From positions 1 to 47,539 of the forward strand of contig JAGKXB010000015.1 of assembly GCA_021151485.1 (NCBI GenBank): a stretch of 47,539 bases of DNA, written 5' to 3'. The notes below the pieces were generated by a model, which searched no databases, had not been told where the DNA came from, and was given only the letters and a program-made list of their open reading frames with translations. How positions within the stretch are numbered: the stretch's first letter is position 1; each line of letters starts with the position of its first letter. Position numbers and translations under genes: made by a program. Positions 19,999 through 29,668 of this stretch are shown here, in pieces. This stretch comes from Oxalobacteraceae bacterium. Its GTDB lineage: Bacteria; Pseudomonadota; Gammaproteobacteria; Burkholderiales; Burkholderiaceae_D.

Positions 19999-20505
19999 AT
20001 GACCTCTGAATCTAAACCTTTAAATGTCCTTTTCCTGTGCACGCACAACTCTGCTCGCAGTATCTTGGCCGAAGCCCTGCTGAACCACCTCGGCCAAGGG
20101 CGTTTTAAAGCTTATTCGGCTGGCAGCAGCCCACGCGAGAACCAGCAGCCCAATCCGCTGGCACTGGAAACGCTGTCCAAGGCGGGCTTGCCGGTGGAAG
20201 GCCTCCACAGCAAAAGCTGGGATGAATTCGGTAAGCCTGATGCCCCTCATATGGATTTGGTGATCACCGTCTGTGACAACGCCGCTGGTGAAGTGTGTCC
20301 TTTCTGGCCAGGCCAACCTGCGACGGCACACTGGGGTTATGCCGATCCGTCAGAGGTTGACGGCGACGACGACAAAAAGCGAGAGGCGTTCAAGCAGACC
20401 CTGCACATGATGCGCAAGCGCCTGGACATTTTTGTGAATCTGCCCCAGAGCAGCTTGACCAAGATGTCCATCGAGAAAAACGCCCGCGATCTGGCCAAGA
20501 GTTGA
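19999..20505 (+). CDS. arsC: Arsenate reductase (LMW-PTP type)
   Basis: A 168-residue arsenate reductase of the low-molecular-weight phosphatase fold, turning arsenate into arsenite for export. The anion loop CTHNSAR is at residues 14-20. Two later Cys, Cys92 and Cys100 (VCDNAAGEVC), are candidates for the redox relay, and Asp116 in the DPS motif is the expected general acid. These point to a thioredoxin-coupled or related type rather than the glutaredoxin-dependent ArsC of plasmid R773. It follows arsI by 9 bases and is followed by acr3 with a 2-base gap, so it is firmly inside the operon. Confidence 0.94.
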   Translation: MTSESKPLNVLFLCTHNSARSILAEALLNHLGQGRFKAYSAGSSPRENQQPNPLALETLSKAGLPVEGLHSKSWDEFGKPDAPHMDLVITVCDNAAGEVCPFWPGQPATAHWGYADPSEVDGDDDKKREAFKQTLHMMRKRLDIFVNLPQSSLTKMSIEKNARDLAKS

Positions 20506-20507
20506 CC

Positions 20508-21578
20508 ATGAGCGTTCAATGTGAAGTCACGGCAAAGGTTGCGGCCCAGGCTCCGATGAGCCTTTTCGAGCGTTACCTGACGCTGTGGGTGTTCCTGTGC
20601 ATCTTGCTGGGTATTGCGCTTGGGCAGTTTTTGCCCGGCGTGTTCCAGGCCGTCGGAGCTATGGAAGTCGCCAAGGTCAACTTGCCCGTAGGTCTGTTGA
20701 TCTGGGTGATGGTCATCCCGATGCTTGTGAAGGTGGACTTCGGTGCGCTGGGTGAGGTGCGCCAGCATGTGCGCGGCATTGGAGTGACCCTGTTCGTCAA
20801 CTGGCTAGTGAAGCCGTTTTCAATGGCGTTTCTGGGCTGGCTCTTCATCCGCCATTGGTTTGCACCGCTTTTGCCCGCAGACCAGCTCGACAGCTACATC
20901 GCTGGCCTGATCCTGCTGGCGGCAGCCCCCTGCACGGCGATGGTGTTTGTCTGGAGCCGTCTTACGAATGGTGATCCGCTGTTCACGCTATCGCAGGTCG
21001 CGCTCAACGACACGATCATGGTATTTGCGTTCGCGCCGCTGGTGGGGTTCCTTTTGGGCATCTCCGCGATCACCGTCCCGTGGGCCACTTTGGTGACCTC
21101 GGTCGTGCTCTACATCGTCATCCCCGTGCTACTTGCTCAGTGGTGGCGCAAGGCATTGTTGGCCAAGGGGCAGGAAGTATTTGATGCGACGATGGCCAAG
21201 ATCGGACCCTGGTCGATCACGGCGCTGCTGGCAACGCTGGTGCTGCTCTTTGCTTTCCAGGGCGAGGCCATTCTCAAGCAGCCGCTGGTCATAGTCTTGC
21301 TGGCCGTGCCCATCCTGATCCAGGTGTTCTTCAACTCGGCGCTGGCTTATTGGCTCAACCGCCAGCTTGGAGAGAAGCATTCCGTGGCTTGCCCCTCGGC
21401 CCTGATCGGTGCGTCCAACTTCTTCGAACTGGCGGTGGCTGCTGCGATCAGTCTCTTCGGCTTCCAATCAGGCGCAGCCTTAGCTACCGTGGTCGGCGTA
21501 TTGATCGAGGTGCCGGTGATGTTGCTGGTAGTGCGCGTGGTCAACCAGACTCGTGGGTGGTACCAGGCAAAACAGTGA
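20508..21578 (+). CDS. acr3: Arsenite efflux transporter Acr3
   Basis: A 356-residue inner-membrane arsenite exporter of the Acr3/BART superfamily with about ten membrane helices. Family landmarks are the Cys in AAPCTAMVFVWSRLTNGD and the Glu in IGASNFFELAVAAAISLFG, both reported as needed for transport in this family. It needs no ATPase partner. The ATG at 20508 lies 2 bases after the arsC stop. It closes the arsenic operon; an inverted repeat at 21652-21692 lies downstream. GC is about 60 %. Confidence 0.95.
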   Translation: MSVQCEVTAKVAAQAPMSLFERYLTLWVFLCILLGIALGQFLPGVFQAVGAMEVAKVNLPVGLLIWVMVIPMLVKVDFGALGEVRQHVRGIGVTLFVNWLVKPFSMAFLGWLFIRHWFAPLLPADQLDSYIAGLILLAAAPCTAMVFVWSRLTNGDPLFTLSQVALNDTIMVFAFAPLVGFLLGISAITVPWATLVTSVVLYIVIPVLLAQWWRKALLAKGQEVFDATMAKIGPWSITALLATLVLLFAFQGEAILKQPLVIVLLAVPILIQVFFNSALAYWLNRQLGEKHSVACPSALIGASNFFELAVAAAISLFGFQSGAALATVVGVLIEVPVMLLVVRVVNQTRGWYQAKQ

Positions 21579-21651
21579 TCCTTGCATACTGACCCGTGGC
21601 CAAGGGTAGATGGTTGACGCATGACTTTTTCGGATGTACTAGCTCAAAACA

Positions 21652-21692
21652 GATCTGACAGTTACTGGTTTTTACAGGGTATCTGTCAGATC
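21652..21692. repeat. Inverted repeat downstream of acr3
   Basis: GATCTGACAG (21652-21661) and CTGTCAGATC (21683-21692) are perfect 10-base reverse complements around a 21-base loop. It marks the right border zone where GC falls from about 60 % to about 47 %. It could be a weak terminator for the ars operon (a T-run appears a few bases on) or the scar of an element end. Confidence 0.55.
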
Positions 21693-21724
21693 GCTGATTT
21701 TTACTAATTTCATGGATTGCCTCA

Positions 21725-24301
21725 TCAGGACCAAAGACCAAAGACCGAAGACCAAACGCCAGATTGATAAGATTGAAAACCAGCTTCTTCGAAGCGCCAT
21801 AGATGTAGCCAGCGATTATTCAGTAGTTGTTGAATTGTCGTGTGCTTGGCAATGACGGATTCGATCGCAGTCTGAGACGCATCAATAATGACGGTCAGTC
21901 GCAGCGGTTCATGCACCCACCGATCCCCGTTATGAAGCGATTGACGGGATAAACCGATTCGAAGATCTCCACCGTTACCTTCAAAGACACCGATGCGGCC
22001 ACCTACTACGTTGTGCAGCACTTTGTTGCCACTGCCTAGTCGTAGTGGATCACAAGTCGATGCATGGTATTGCCAGTTGATCCAATGTGTAACTAGCATG
22101 GGTGCTGTCATCAGTAATTCCAACACGCTGCCGTCTATGTCCTGATTGGCGTGATAGTCGTGTAGGAAACTACGGCCGCCAAGTACAAGGCCTCGGCTTC
22201 TATCCCGAGGAGCAATCAGAAAAGCCGCATTGCCGGCAAGTCCCCATTCGGGACGAGTTTGTGCGCCATCGTTAGCACGACGACGCAGCTGTGCCAATAG
22301 CGCTTTATGTGGGGTGTTCGGGTTTAATTGAAGATTGGGTGCTCGTTCACGGCGTACTTGGTCGCACGCTTTTGAAAGCACTGCTTCTAGTTGTTTCCAA
22401 TAAGCCAGTGTTGTTGATGGTAGCAGGTCTAGATCAAATGCTTCGATTTCATCGGTGGTGGTGTTGTGCAATGCAGCGATGAATGTGGTTGATTCCTCAA
22501 TGGTGATCCCGTGTGCTGCCAAACCTTTGCGAATTTCTGGATCATTGAGTAATTGCGCAAGGCTACGTGCATTCACTTCGCCTGTTTGTCCGCAGCAAGC
22601 GCCACAGTCTAATCCCGCTGCATGAGCATTATTGACAGATTGACTACCATGACCGACAAGCAGTACCAGCGGAGCGAGGTTTTGTTTTAAGCCCATAGCA
22701 TGGAGTATGCGTGCCGCCAGATTCACTTTTGTTTCAAGATCGATCCCTAGTAGCTGTGGGCGGCAGATAGCACGGTAACGTGTGGGCAATCCTTTTAAAT
22801 CGTCTCTGGCACGATCTTGTTTGCCGGGTAGCATCAAATTGACTAGCTTGCCGACATAACTTAATCCAGCTGCTTCTACGAAAGAAAATGACGCTCCAGG
22901 CCATCGACTGGTAGCTAGCCATTGATCAGATAAAGCTAATCTGGTTCGGCGTGCTTTGATGGCAGCGTTTTGCAAAACTGAATCTGTGCTATTTCCTGAA
23001 AATTTGGTGTTGACGATGCAATCGCCAACTTCCATTGATGGGAACAGTAAACCAGGTAATTGGGGGCGTCTGGATGATGTGGCAATAGGAGTGTATGCCA
23101 CTGGCAGGCCAAAAAAACCTGCGAAACCAATGGTTTGAATGCCTGACCATGTGTTTTCTAAAGCGCGGCGCAAAGGTTCGCTGCGCACATCGATACAGAA
23201 GGCAGCTTGTACTTCTATTTTTTGTGCTTTTTTTATGGTGATATTTTGCTGGTCAACAGAGGTCAATTGCTTGGCCAAGTCGCGTTGGTATCCTGTCTCC
23301 AAAGCTAACTGCCACACTTCGTCAATGAGTAGGGCATTTTCTATTTGATTCAATACATGTTGTGAGTTACTCCAAGCTTGTTGTAATGATAGTAATGCAT
23401 GGTGCGTTGCTGTATCGTCTTTGCAATCCAACAGCAGAACACCCCAAGCTAGTCGAATAGCTAACAATTCACGTAGATGCGCATCTTTGCCGCCAGCTAG
23501 AGCAGCTTGCCAACTGAGGTAAGCGCACCATGAAGCCCAGCCATTGACGGTAAGTAGAACGGCTTCTAAGTAATCAGCCCATACTGACTGAGGTAGTCCA
23601 AGACGCTGGATGACCCAGCGCTCCGCATCTTTTGCGTTATTTGGCAGATTGTCTATAGCAGCACCTATATGTGGTAATCCCATCAACAAGCCAATGCCAT
23701 GGTCATGCCGCAAGGTTGAAAGCCAAAAAGCGTATAAGCCTTGTGTGCGTTCTGGTTGCCAGTTTGCTTGTTGCTCATCGAAGTAAGCGGCACAGGTTTG
23801 GCTTACTTGATGGGTAATTGCTTGTCGCCAGGACAGCCGTGTGAATCGATTTGGATCGTTGTCTAGTACATCAATCAGAAGCGGTAGCATGGGTAGAAGT
23901 AGTGGTTGTTCTGGCAGCCAATTATTTTGCAGAGCATCTGTGCATTGCTTAGTTGTCAGACCTATCGCTAGCGCTTCTGGTAGTTGCTGTAGTGCATGCT
24001 CCAAATCAGCGATTTGGATACGACCTTGTTGCCATGCGCGTAGTTGCATTTCTCGTGGTGGAAAAACTTGAATATTGCCTAGCGCAGCCATCCGAGCAGC
24101 GACTTTGCGTAATGGCATGCCGATGCGTGACCAGTGTGGATTGACGGCGATAGCTTGGTCTAGTGGCCAGGTTGGTGCAATAGCATTGCATGCCTGCTGA
24201 CAAGCCTGCTCAATTTCAGCATGCATAGTTTTTAGATCAGTCGTGTGGTTTGGCAGATTCGCAGTATTTTCTATTGATGTGTTGGTGAGTGTTTCTATCA
24301 T
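21725..24301 (-). CDS. dabA: DabA inorganic carbon uptake subunit
   Basis: An 858-residue UPF0753/DUF2309 protein. DabA is the cytoplasmic, carbonic-anhydrase-like half of the DAB complex, which traps CO2 as bicarbonate using the ion gradient delivered by DabB. The zinc/active-site residues are visible: Cys369 and Asp371 in AAFCIDVRSE, His551 in LLVGHGSQS, and Cys566 in GLDCGACCG. The Cys-x-Asp pair and the 15-residue His-to-Cys spacing match the site known from Halothiobacillus DabA. Length is in the family range. AGGAAAA precedes the ATG. It lies 34 bases after dabB on the same strand. Confidence 0.93.
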   Translation of the reverse strand: MIETLTNTSIENTANLPNHTTDLKTMHAEIEQACQQACNAIAPTWPLDQAIAVNPHWSRIGMPLRKVAARMAALGNIQVFPPREMQLRAWQQGRIQIADLEHALQQLPEALAIGLTTKQCTDALQNNWLPEQPLLLPMLPLLIDVLDNDPNRFTRLSWRQAITHQVSQTCAAYFDEQQANWQPERTQGLYAFWLSTLRHDHGIGLLMGLPHIGAAIDNLPNNAKDAERWVIQRLGLPQSVWADYLEAVLLTVNGWASWCAYLSWQAALAGGKDAHLRELLAIRLAWGVLLLDCKDDTATHHALLSLQQAWSNSQHVLNQIENALLIDEVWQLALETGYQRDLAKQLTSVDQQNITIKKAQKIEVQAAFCIDVRSEPLRRALENTWSGIQTIGFAGFFGLPVAYTPIATSSRRPQLPGLLFPSMEVGDCIVNTKFSGNSTDSVLQNAAIKARRTRLALSDQWLATSRWPGASFSFVEAAGLSYVGKLVNLMLPGKQDRARDDLKGLPTRYRAICRPQLLGIDLETKVNLAARILHAMGLKQNLAPLVLLVGHGSQSVNNAHAAGLDCGACCGQTGEVNARSLAQLLNDPEIRKGLAAHGITIEESTTFIAALHNTTTDEIEAFDLDLLPSTTLAYWKQLEAVLSKACDQVRRERAPNLQLNPNTPHKALLAQLRRRANDGAQTRPEWGLAGNAAFLIAPRDRSRGLVLGGRSFLHDYHANQDIDGSVLELLMTAPMLVTHWINWQYHASTCDPLRLGSGNKVLHNVVGGRIGVFEGNGGDLRIGLSRQSLHNGDRWVHEPLRLTVIIDASQTAIESVIAKHTTIQQLLNNRWLHLWRFEEAGFQSYQSGVWSSVFGLWS

Positions 24302-24335
24302 GATGTTTTCCTATTTGTTAGTTCAACTCGGTACA

Positions 24336-25913
24336 TCAACGTGGTATGTCGGTCAGTATTGCAGTTGCCTCTTTCGAGGTGATGTGTTGGGATGCGACGG
24401 GAGTCCAGCAAGTAGGCCAAATGTGCAAAGCGATACGTGTATAGGCTTCGTCCAGATAAAACCCTGCATAGCTCCAACGACGCCAACGTGACATTCGTTG
24501 TGGTTGTCGTTGCAGCAATGCTTGGAAAAAATACAAGAACACCATACCAACCAGGACAATTAGTCCAATCCTTTGATCGGGCATATCTTGTACGCCCATT
24601 GGAAGTGTGTGGAGGAAAATAGTGGCACCAGTTAGACCAGCAATGATCAAAAGTCCATTCATGGTTTGCATAACGCGTATAGGCAGGTCATTGTGTGTCG
24701 CTGGCAACCAAAGCAGTGGCCCCCAAGACACACCTAGCACAAGGCTCCACCACCAAGGCCAGGATGGATGACCTGTCAGCGTTGTAAAAAACAAAACAAC
24801 TGAGGATATGGCTGTTATTGACAGTATCGGTGCCATCATCAAACTTAAATAGCTTGGTAACGAAACCATGTGTAAAGATTGCAAACGCGTTTGACGTACG
24901 ATGTCTGATGCTGTCAAGAAAGCATATGCCTTGTAAAGTGAATGCCCAATCAAATGTACTGCCGCAAGCTTGTAGAAACCTAAGCCGCACTCAAGCAACA
25001 TAAAACCCATCTGCGCGATTGTGGACCAGGCCAGCCGCACTTTGATGCTAATACGGGTGAGCATCACCATACCAGCTAGTATGGCTGTCACCAGGCCGAG
25101 CACCACTAGCAAAATACGAGCAGTACTCGCTTGTTCTAACATGGGGATGAAACGAATGAGCACAAAGCCGCCAAGATTGACGACGCCAGCATGTAACAAT
25201 GCTGAGACTGGTGTTGGTGCTTCCATCACTTGGGTTAACCAACCATGTACAGGTAGCAAGGCTGTGCGCAGCATGACTGCCAATACCAGCAATACGGCGC
25301 TTGTTTGTAGATATATAGACATCCCATGCAAAGCGATGTACTGCCACAAGTTCGACAGCGACCCATTACCAACCTCTATCCAGGCCAAGGCCGATGCCAC
25401 GAGTAGCAAGACATTTGCCACATAGTCTGCAAGCCGCTTTTTGTGTGCAGCCAGCAATGCAAAGGGACGATCCTGATAAAAACAGAGCAAATATTGCAGA
25501 GCGAAACCTATCAATGTCCAGGCTCCTATCAGAATAAGCCAGTGATCGGCAATCAGCAGTAAATGAACGCTAGCCAGTACACAAGCCAACGCTGCAAGGT
25601 AATGGTGTTGACGTGCCTCTCCTTGTAGATAACGAGAAGAGAAGCTCCCGATGACAGTACCAAGAAACTGCACTAGGAACGCAAGGATCAAACCTAAGGA
25701 AGTCGTTGTCACAGTACCAGGCCAAAGTGCGCCGATGTCTTGAAGAAAGATAGAAGTGCCAATAAAAAATAATGAACTACATGAAATAGCTTGAAAAATT
25801 TGCCATATTTTGGTCGTAGAGAGTGGATTTGTCAGTGCTATTAGTGCTGCTAACAACATGAAAATGATCGGTGCTAAGACGCAGATCGAATACAACATTT
25901 GGGTAATATCCAT
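24336..25913 (-). CDS. dabB: DabB membrane subunit (NuoL-like)
   Basis: A 525-residue polytopic protein of the proton-translocating antiporter family related to NuoL/MrpA, with about 13 hydrophobic segments. The central region contains the family-typical LLPVHGWLTQVMEAPTPVSALLHAG block with Lys/Glu/His residues used in ion transfer. In DAB systems this subunit couples cation flow to DabA. The direct neighbour dabA downstream and the divergent LysR gene support that role over a stray complex I subunit. AAAGG lies shortly before the ATG. Confidence 0.92.
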   Translation of the reverse strand: MDITQMLYSICVLAPIIFMLLAALIALTNPLSTTKIWQIFQAISCSSLFFIGTSIFLQDIGALWPGTVTTTSLGLILAFLVQFLGTVIGSFSSRYLQGEARQHHYLAALACVLASVHLLLIADHWLILIGAWTLIGFALQYLLCFYQDRPFALLAAHKKRLADYVANVLLLVASALAWIEVGNGSLSNLWQYIALHGMSIYLQTSAVLLVLAVMLRTALLPVHGWLTQVMEAPTPVSALLHAGVVNLGGFVLIRFIPMLEQASTARILLVVLGLVTAILAGMVMLTRISIKVRLAWSTIAQMGFMLLECGLGFYKLAAVHLIGHSLYKAYAFLTASDIVRQTRLQSLHMVSLPSYLSLMMAPILSITAISSVVLFFTTLTGHPSWPWWWSLVLGVSWGPLLWLPATHNDLPIRVMQTMNGLLIIAGLTGATIFLHTLPMGVQDMPDQRIGLIVLVGMVFLYFFQALLQRQPQRMSRWRRWSYAGFYLDEAYTRIALHIWPTCWTPVASQHITSKEATAILTDIPR

Positions 25914-25952
25914 TCCATGGCCTTTTGAAAATAATTGAAAAAAGATTAAAAA

Positions 25953-25967
25953 TGATTGATGTCATCA
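25953..25967. promoter_or_regulatory. Possible LysR-type binding site
   Basis: TGAT (25953-25956) and ATCA (25964-25967) are reverse complements 7 bases apart, a 15-base dyad of the size typical for LysR-type regulators. It sits in the 118-base space between divergent dabB and the LysR gene, where autoregulation and activation of dabBA would be expected. An overlapping palindrome TGATGTCATCA (25957-25967) uses the same bases. Position and shape support it; it is otherwise untested. Confidence 0.45.
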
Positions 25968-26031
25968 TGCTTTCAAAAGATTTTTATGTAAAATAGATTG
26001 ATAAGAATAAATTAATACTAAAAATAGAATA

Positions 26032-26910
26032 ATGAATCTCAATCAGCTTAATTTTCACCATCTTTTTTATTTTTGGCGCGTGGCAAAGCTCGGGCACCTC
26101 ACTCGTGCTGCGGAGGAATTGCATACATCACAATCATCGGTTTCAGCGCAAATTCGTCAGCTGGAAGAGCGGATTGGTGAAGAATTATTTATGCGTGAAA
26201 GCCGTCGTTTGATCCTGACTGATACGGGGCAATTGGTGCAGGCCTATGCTGAGAATATCTTTGGTTTGGGCCAAGAAATGTTGGGGCGTTTGCAAGGACA
26301 CTCAGCGGGGATCACTCGTTTGCGAGTGGGTAGTGTGGCTACACTATCGCGCAATTACCAAGAAAACTGGATACGCCCATTACTCTCTGATCCAACTGTT
26401 GTACTGACTTTAGAATCAGGACTGATGGAAGGGTTATTGAATCGACTTGTACAACACCAATTGGATGTGGTGTTAACGAATGAAACTGTTCCAGCAGACC
26501 CTGATCGACCTTTACACTGTAAATTTTTAGGTAGCCAATCCATTTCTCTGGTTGGTCCAGCCAAAGTATGGAAATCGAAAAATGTACGTATTCCAGAAGA
26601 CTTAGATGGAGTAGACATTGCCTTGCCTGGACCACGTCATGCTTTGCGTGCTCAATTTGATGCACTCTGTGCCGCTGCAGGAGTCAGCCCTAAGGTACGA
26701 GCTGAGGTTGATGATATGGCAATGCTACGTTTGATTGCACGCGATAGTGGTTGGCTGACTGTATTGCCAGAGGTGGTTGTGCAGGACGAGTTGGGTGCTG
26801 GAATTCTCGTTGTTGTGGGGCATTCGACTGTGCTGCAAGAGCGCTTCTACGCTATAACCACGCCACGTCGACATCGTATTGAAGTGCTGGAACAATTGCT
26901 TACTTTGTAA
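26032..26910 (+). CDS. LysR-family regulator of dab operon
   Basis: A 292-residue LysR-type regulator, closest in style to the NhaR-like branch (start MNLNQLNFHHLFYFW). The winged helix spans about residues 5-62 with LTRAAEELHTSQSSVSAQIRQLE as the helix-turn-helix, followed by a linker helix and a periplasmic-binding-protein-like effector domain to the end. It is transcribed away from dabB, so the natural prediction is control of dabBA, perhaps in response to CO2/bicarbonate or ion state. The ligand cannot be read from sequence. Confidence 0.9.
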   Translation: MNLNQLNFHHLFYFWRVAKLGHLTRAAEELHTSQSSVSAQIRQLEERIGEELFMRESRRLILTDTGQLVQAYAENIFGLGQEMLGRLQGHSAGITRLRVGSVATLSRNYQENWIRPLLSDPTVVLTLESGLMEGLLNRLVQHQLDVVLTNETVPADPDRPLHCKFLGSQSISLVGPAKVWKSKNVRIPEDLDGVDIALPGPRHALRAQFDALCAAAGVSPKVRAEVDDMAMLRLIARDSGWLTVLPEVVVQDELGAGILVVVGHSTVLQERFYAITTPRRHRIEVLEQLLTL

Positions 26911-27005
26911 AAATTCCATCATGCATACTCGATCAATTTCAATCAATCTCAATCACAACGAATCTCAATCAATGAGAAAATGCGTTCTTGCGATCAGACC
27001 AACAT

Positions 27006-27035
27006 TCAAACTCAAACTCAAACTCAAACCCAAAC
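27006..27035 (+). repeat. Hexamer tandem repeat before queE
   Basis: Five consecutive 6-base units, TCAAAC x4 then CCAAAC, stand just upstream of the proposed queE start. A looser run of TCAATC/TCTCAA motifs extends upstream from about 26934. Because the unit is 6 bases, copy-number change would not shift frame, but it would alter the spacing between any promoter and the ribosome binding site. Confidence 0.8.
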
Positions 27036-27047
27036 TCAGGATCAACC

Positions 27048-27683
27048 TTGACTTATAGCATCAAAGAAATTTTTTATACCCTGCAGGGAGAAGGTGCGCA
27101 AGCTGGCCGACCTGCGGTGTTTTGTCGCTTTTCGGGCTGCAACCTTTGGACTGGCCGGGAGAGCGATCGCGCGACGGCGATTTGTAAATTTTGTGATACC
27201 GATTTTGTAGGGACGAATGGTGTTGGGGGCGGTAAGTTTGCTACGAGTGATGAGCTGGCAGCAGCGATTAATCGCGAATGGCCCGATACCTATACCGCCC
27301 GCAAATACGTGGTGTTTACCGGCGGTGAGCCCTTGCTCCAATTAGATACAGCTTTAATTGCCAGTATGCATCGTTTGGGTTTTACGATTGCGATTGAAAC
27401 CAATGGCACTTTGCCGGTACCAGATGGCGTGGATTGGGTTTGTGTCAGCCCTAAAATGGGCTCGGAATTGGTGGTATTGCGGGGGAATGAGTTAAAACTC
27501 GTGATTCCGCAAGCAAATCAGGTTTTGGCTGAGTATGAAGGGCTAGCCTTTGAGCATTTTTATCTTCAAGCGATGGATGGACCAGATCAGCAGCGTCATA
27601 TACAACTGGCTATTGAGACGTGTAAGCGCAATCCCAAGTGGAAGCTGAGTTTGCAGACGCATAAGTTATTGCAAATCCCATAA
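27048..27683 (+). CDS. queE: 7-carboxy-7-deazaguanine synthase
   Basis: A 211-residue radical SAM enzyme that contracts 6-carboxy-tetrahydropterin to 7-carboxy-7-deazaguanine in queuosine synthesis. The cluster motif is the extended CX14CX2C form (FSGCNLW ... CKFCDTDF) reported for Burkholderia QueE, instead of CX3CX2C. FTGGEPLLQ is the SAM-binding GGE motif. I chose the TTG at 27048: AGGA stands 6 bases before it and the protein then begins TYSIKEIFYTLQGEG as in the family. A longer reading from a TTG at 26988 would add 20 Ser/Asn residues encoded by the hexamer repeat. queD follows 42 bases downstream. Confidence 0.93.
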   Translation: MTYSIKEIFYTLQGEGAQAGRPAVFCRFSGCNLWTGRESDRATAICKFCDTDFVGTNGVGGGKFATSDELAAAINREWPDTYTARKYVVFTGGEPLLQLDTALIASMHRLGFTIAIETNGTLPVPDGVDWVCVSPKMGSELVVLRGNELKLVIPQANQVLAEYEGLAFEHFYLQAMDGPDQQRHIQLAIETCKRNPKWKLSLQTHKLLQIP

Positions 27684-27725
27684 AAATTAATAATAAATCA
27701 ATAATAAATTAATAAAAAGCAACTC

Positions 27726-28175
27726 ATGTTAACTATTACTAGAAAACTCGAATTCGATGCAGGTCATCGTATTCCCGATCACAAAAGTCAATGCCGCAAT
27801 TTGCATGGGCATCGCTATACACTGGAAATTACCTTGCAAGGCAAGGTGATTGAAGAAGAGGGTAATTCCGATAACGGCATGATTATGGATTTTTCAGACA
27901 TCAAGGCGTTGGCAAAAAAGCATTTGGTGGATGTGTGGGATCATGCATTTTTGGTGTACCAAAAAGACACCGTGGTACACGATTTCTTACATACTTTGCC
28001 GGGTCATAAAACGGTCGTGATTGATTGCATTCCTACCGTAGAAAATTTAGCACGCACCGCGTTTGATATTTTAAAACCGATTTATCAAGATCGTTTTGGT
28101 ACGGGTTTGCGCCTGCATAAACTGGTATTGCATGAGACACCTAATTGTTGGGCCGAAATTAGTGATGCTGAATAA
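27726..28175 (+). CDS. queD: 6-carboxy-tetrahydropterin synthase
   Basis: A 149-residue PTPS-fold enzyme that turns dihydroneopterin triphosphate into 6-carboxy-5,6,7,8-tetrahydropterin, the step before QueE. Zinc ligands His14, His27 and His29 (FDAGHR, NLHGHRY) and catalytic Cys23 are in place. The closing ETPNCWAEI block is typical. It is in the same direction as queE and tadA with short gaps, forming a tRNA-modification cluster. queC and queF are not in the window. Confidence 0.96.
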   Translation: MLTITRKLEFDAGHRIPDHKSQCRNLHGHRYTLEITLQGKVIEEEGNSDNGMIMDFSDIKALAKKHLVDVWDHAFLVYQKDTVVHDFLHTLPGHKTVVIDCIPTVENLARTAFDILKPIYQDRFGTGLRLHKLVLHETPNCWAEISDAE

Positions 28176-28179
28176 TTAA

Positions 28180-29590
<1,411 letters not shown>

Positions 29591-29668
29591 CATTGTATGA
29601 TTTACGCTTCAAACTAGACCTCATAATCTAAGCTACTACATCGGCTTGTATTGATAAGGCAGAATAAG

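Noticed and set aside
21579..21724. Search for a duplicated tRNA-Ser 3' end (att site)
   Set aside because: No match to GTTCGAATCTCACCC was found near the right border, so no att site is called.
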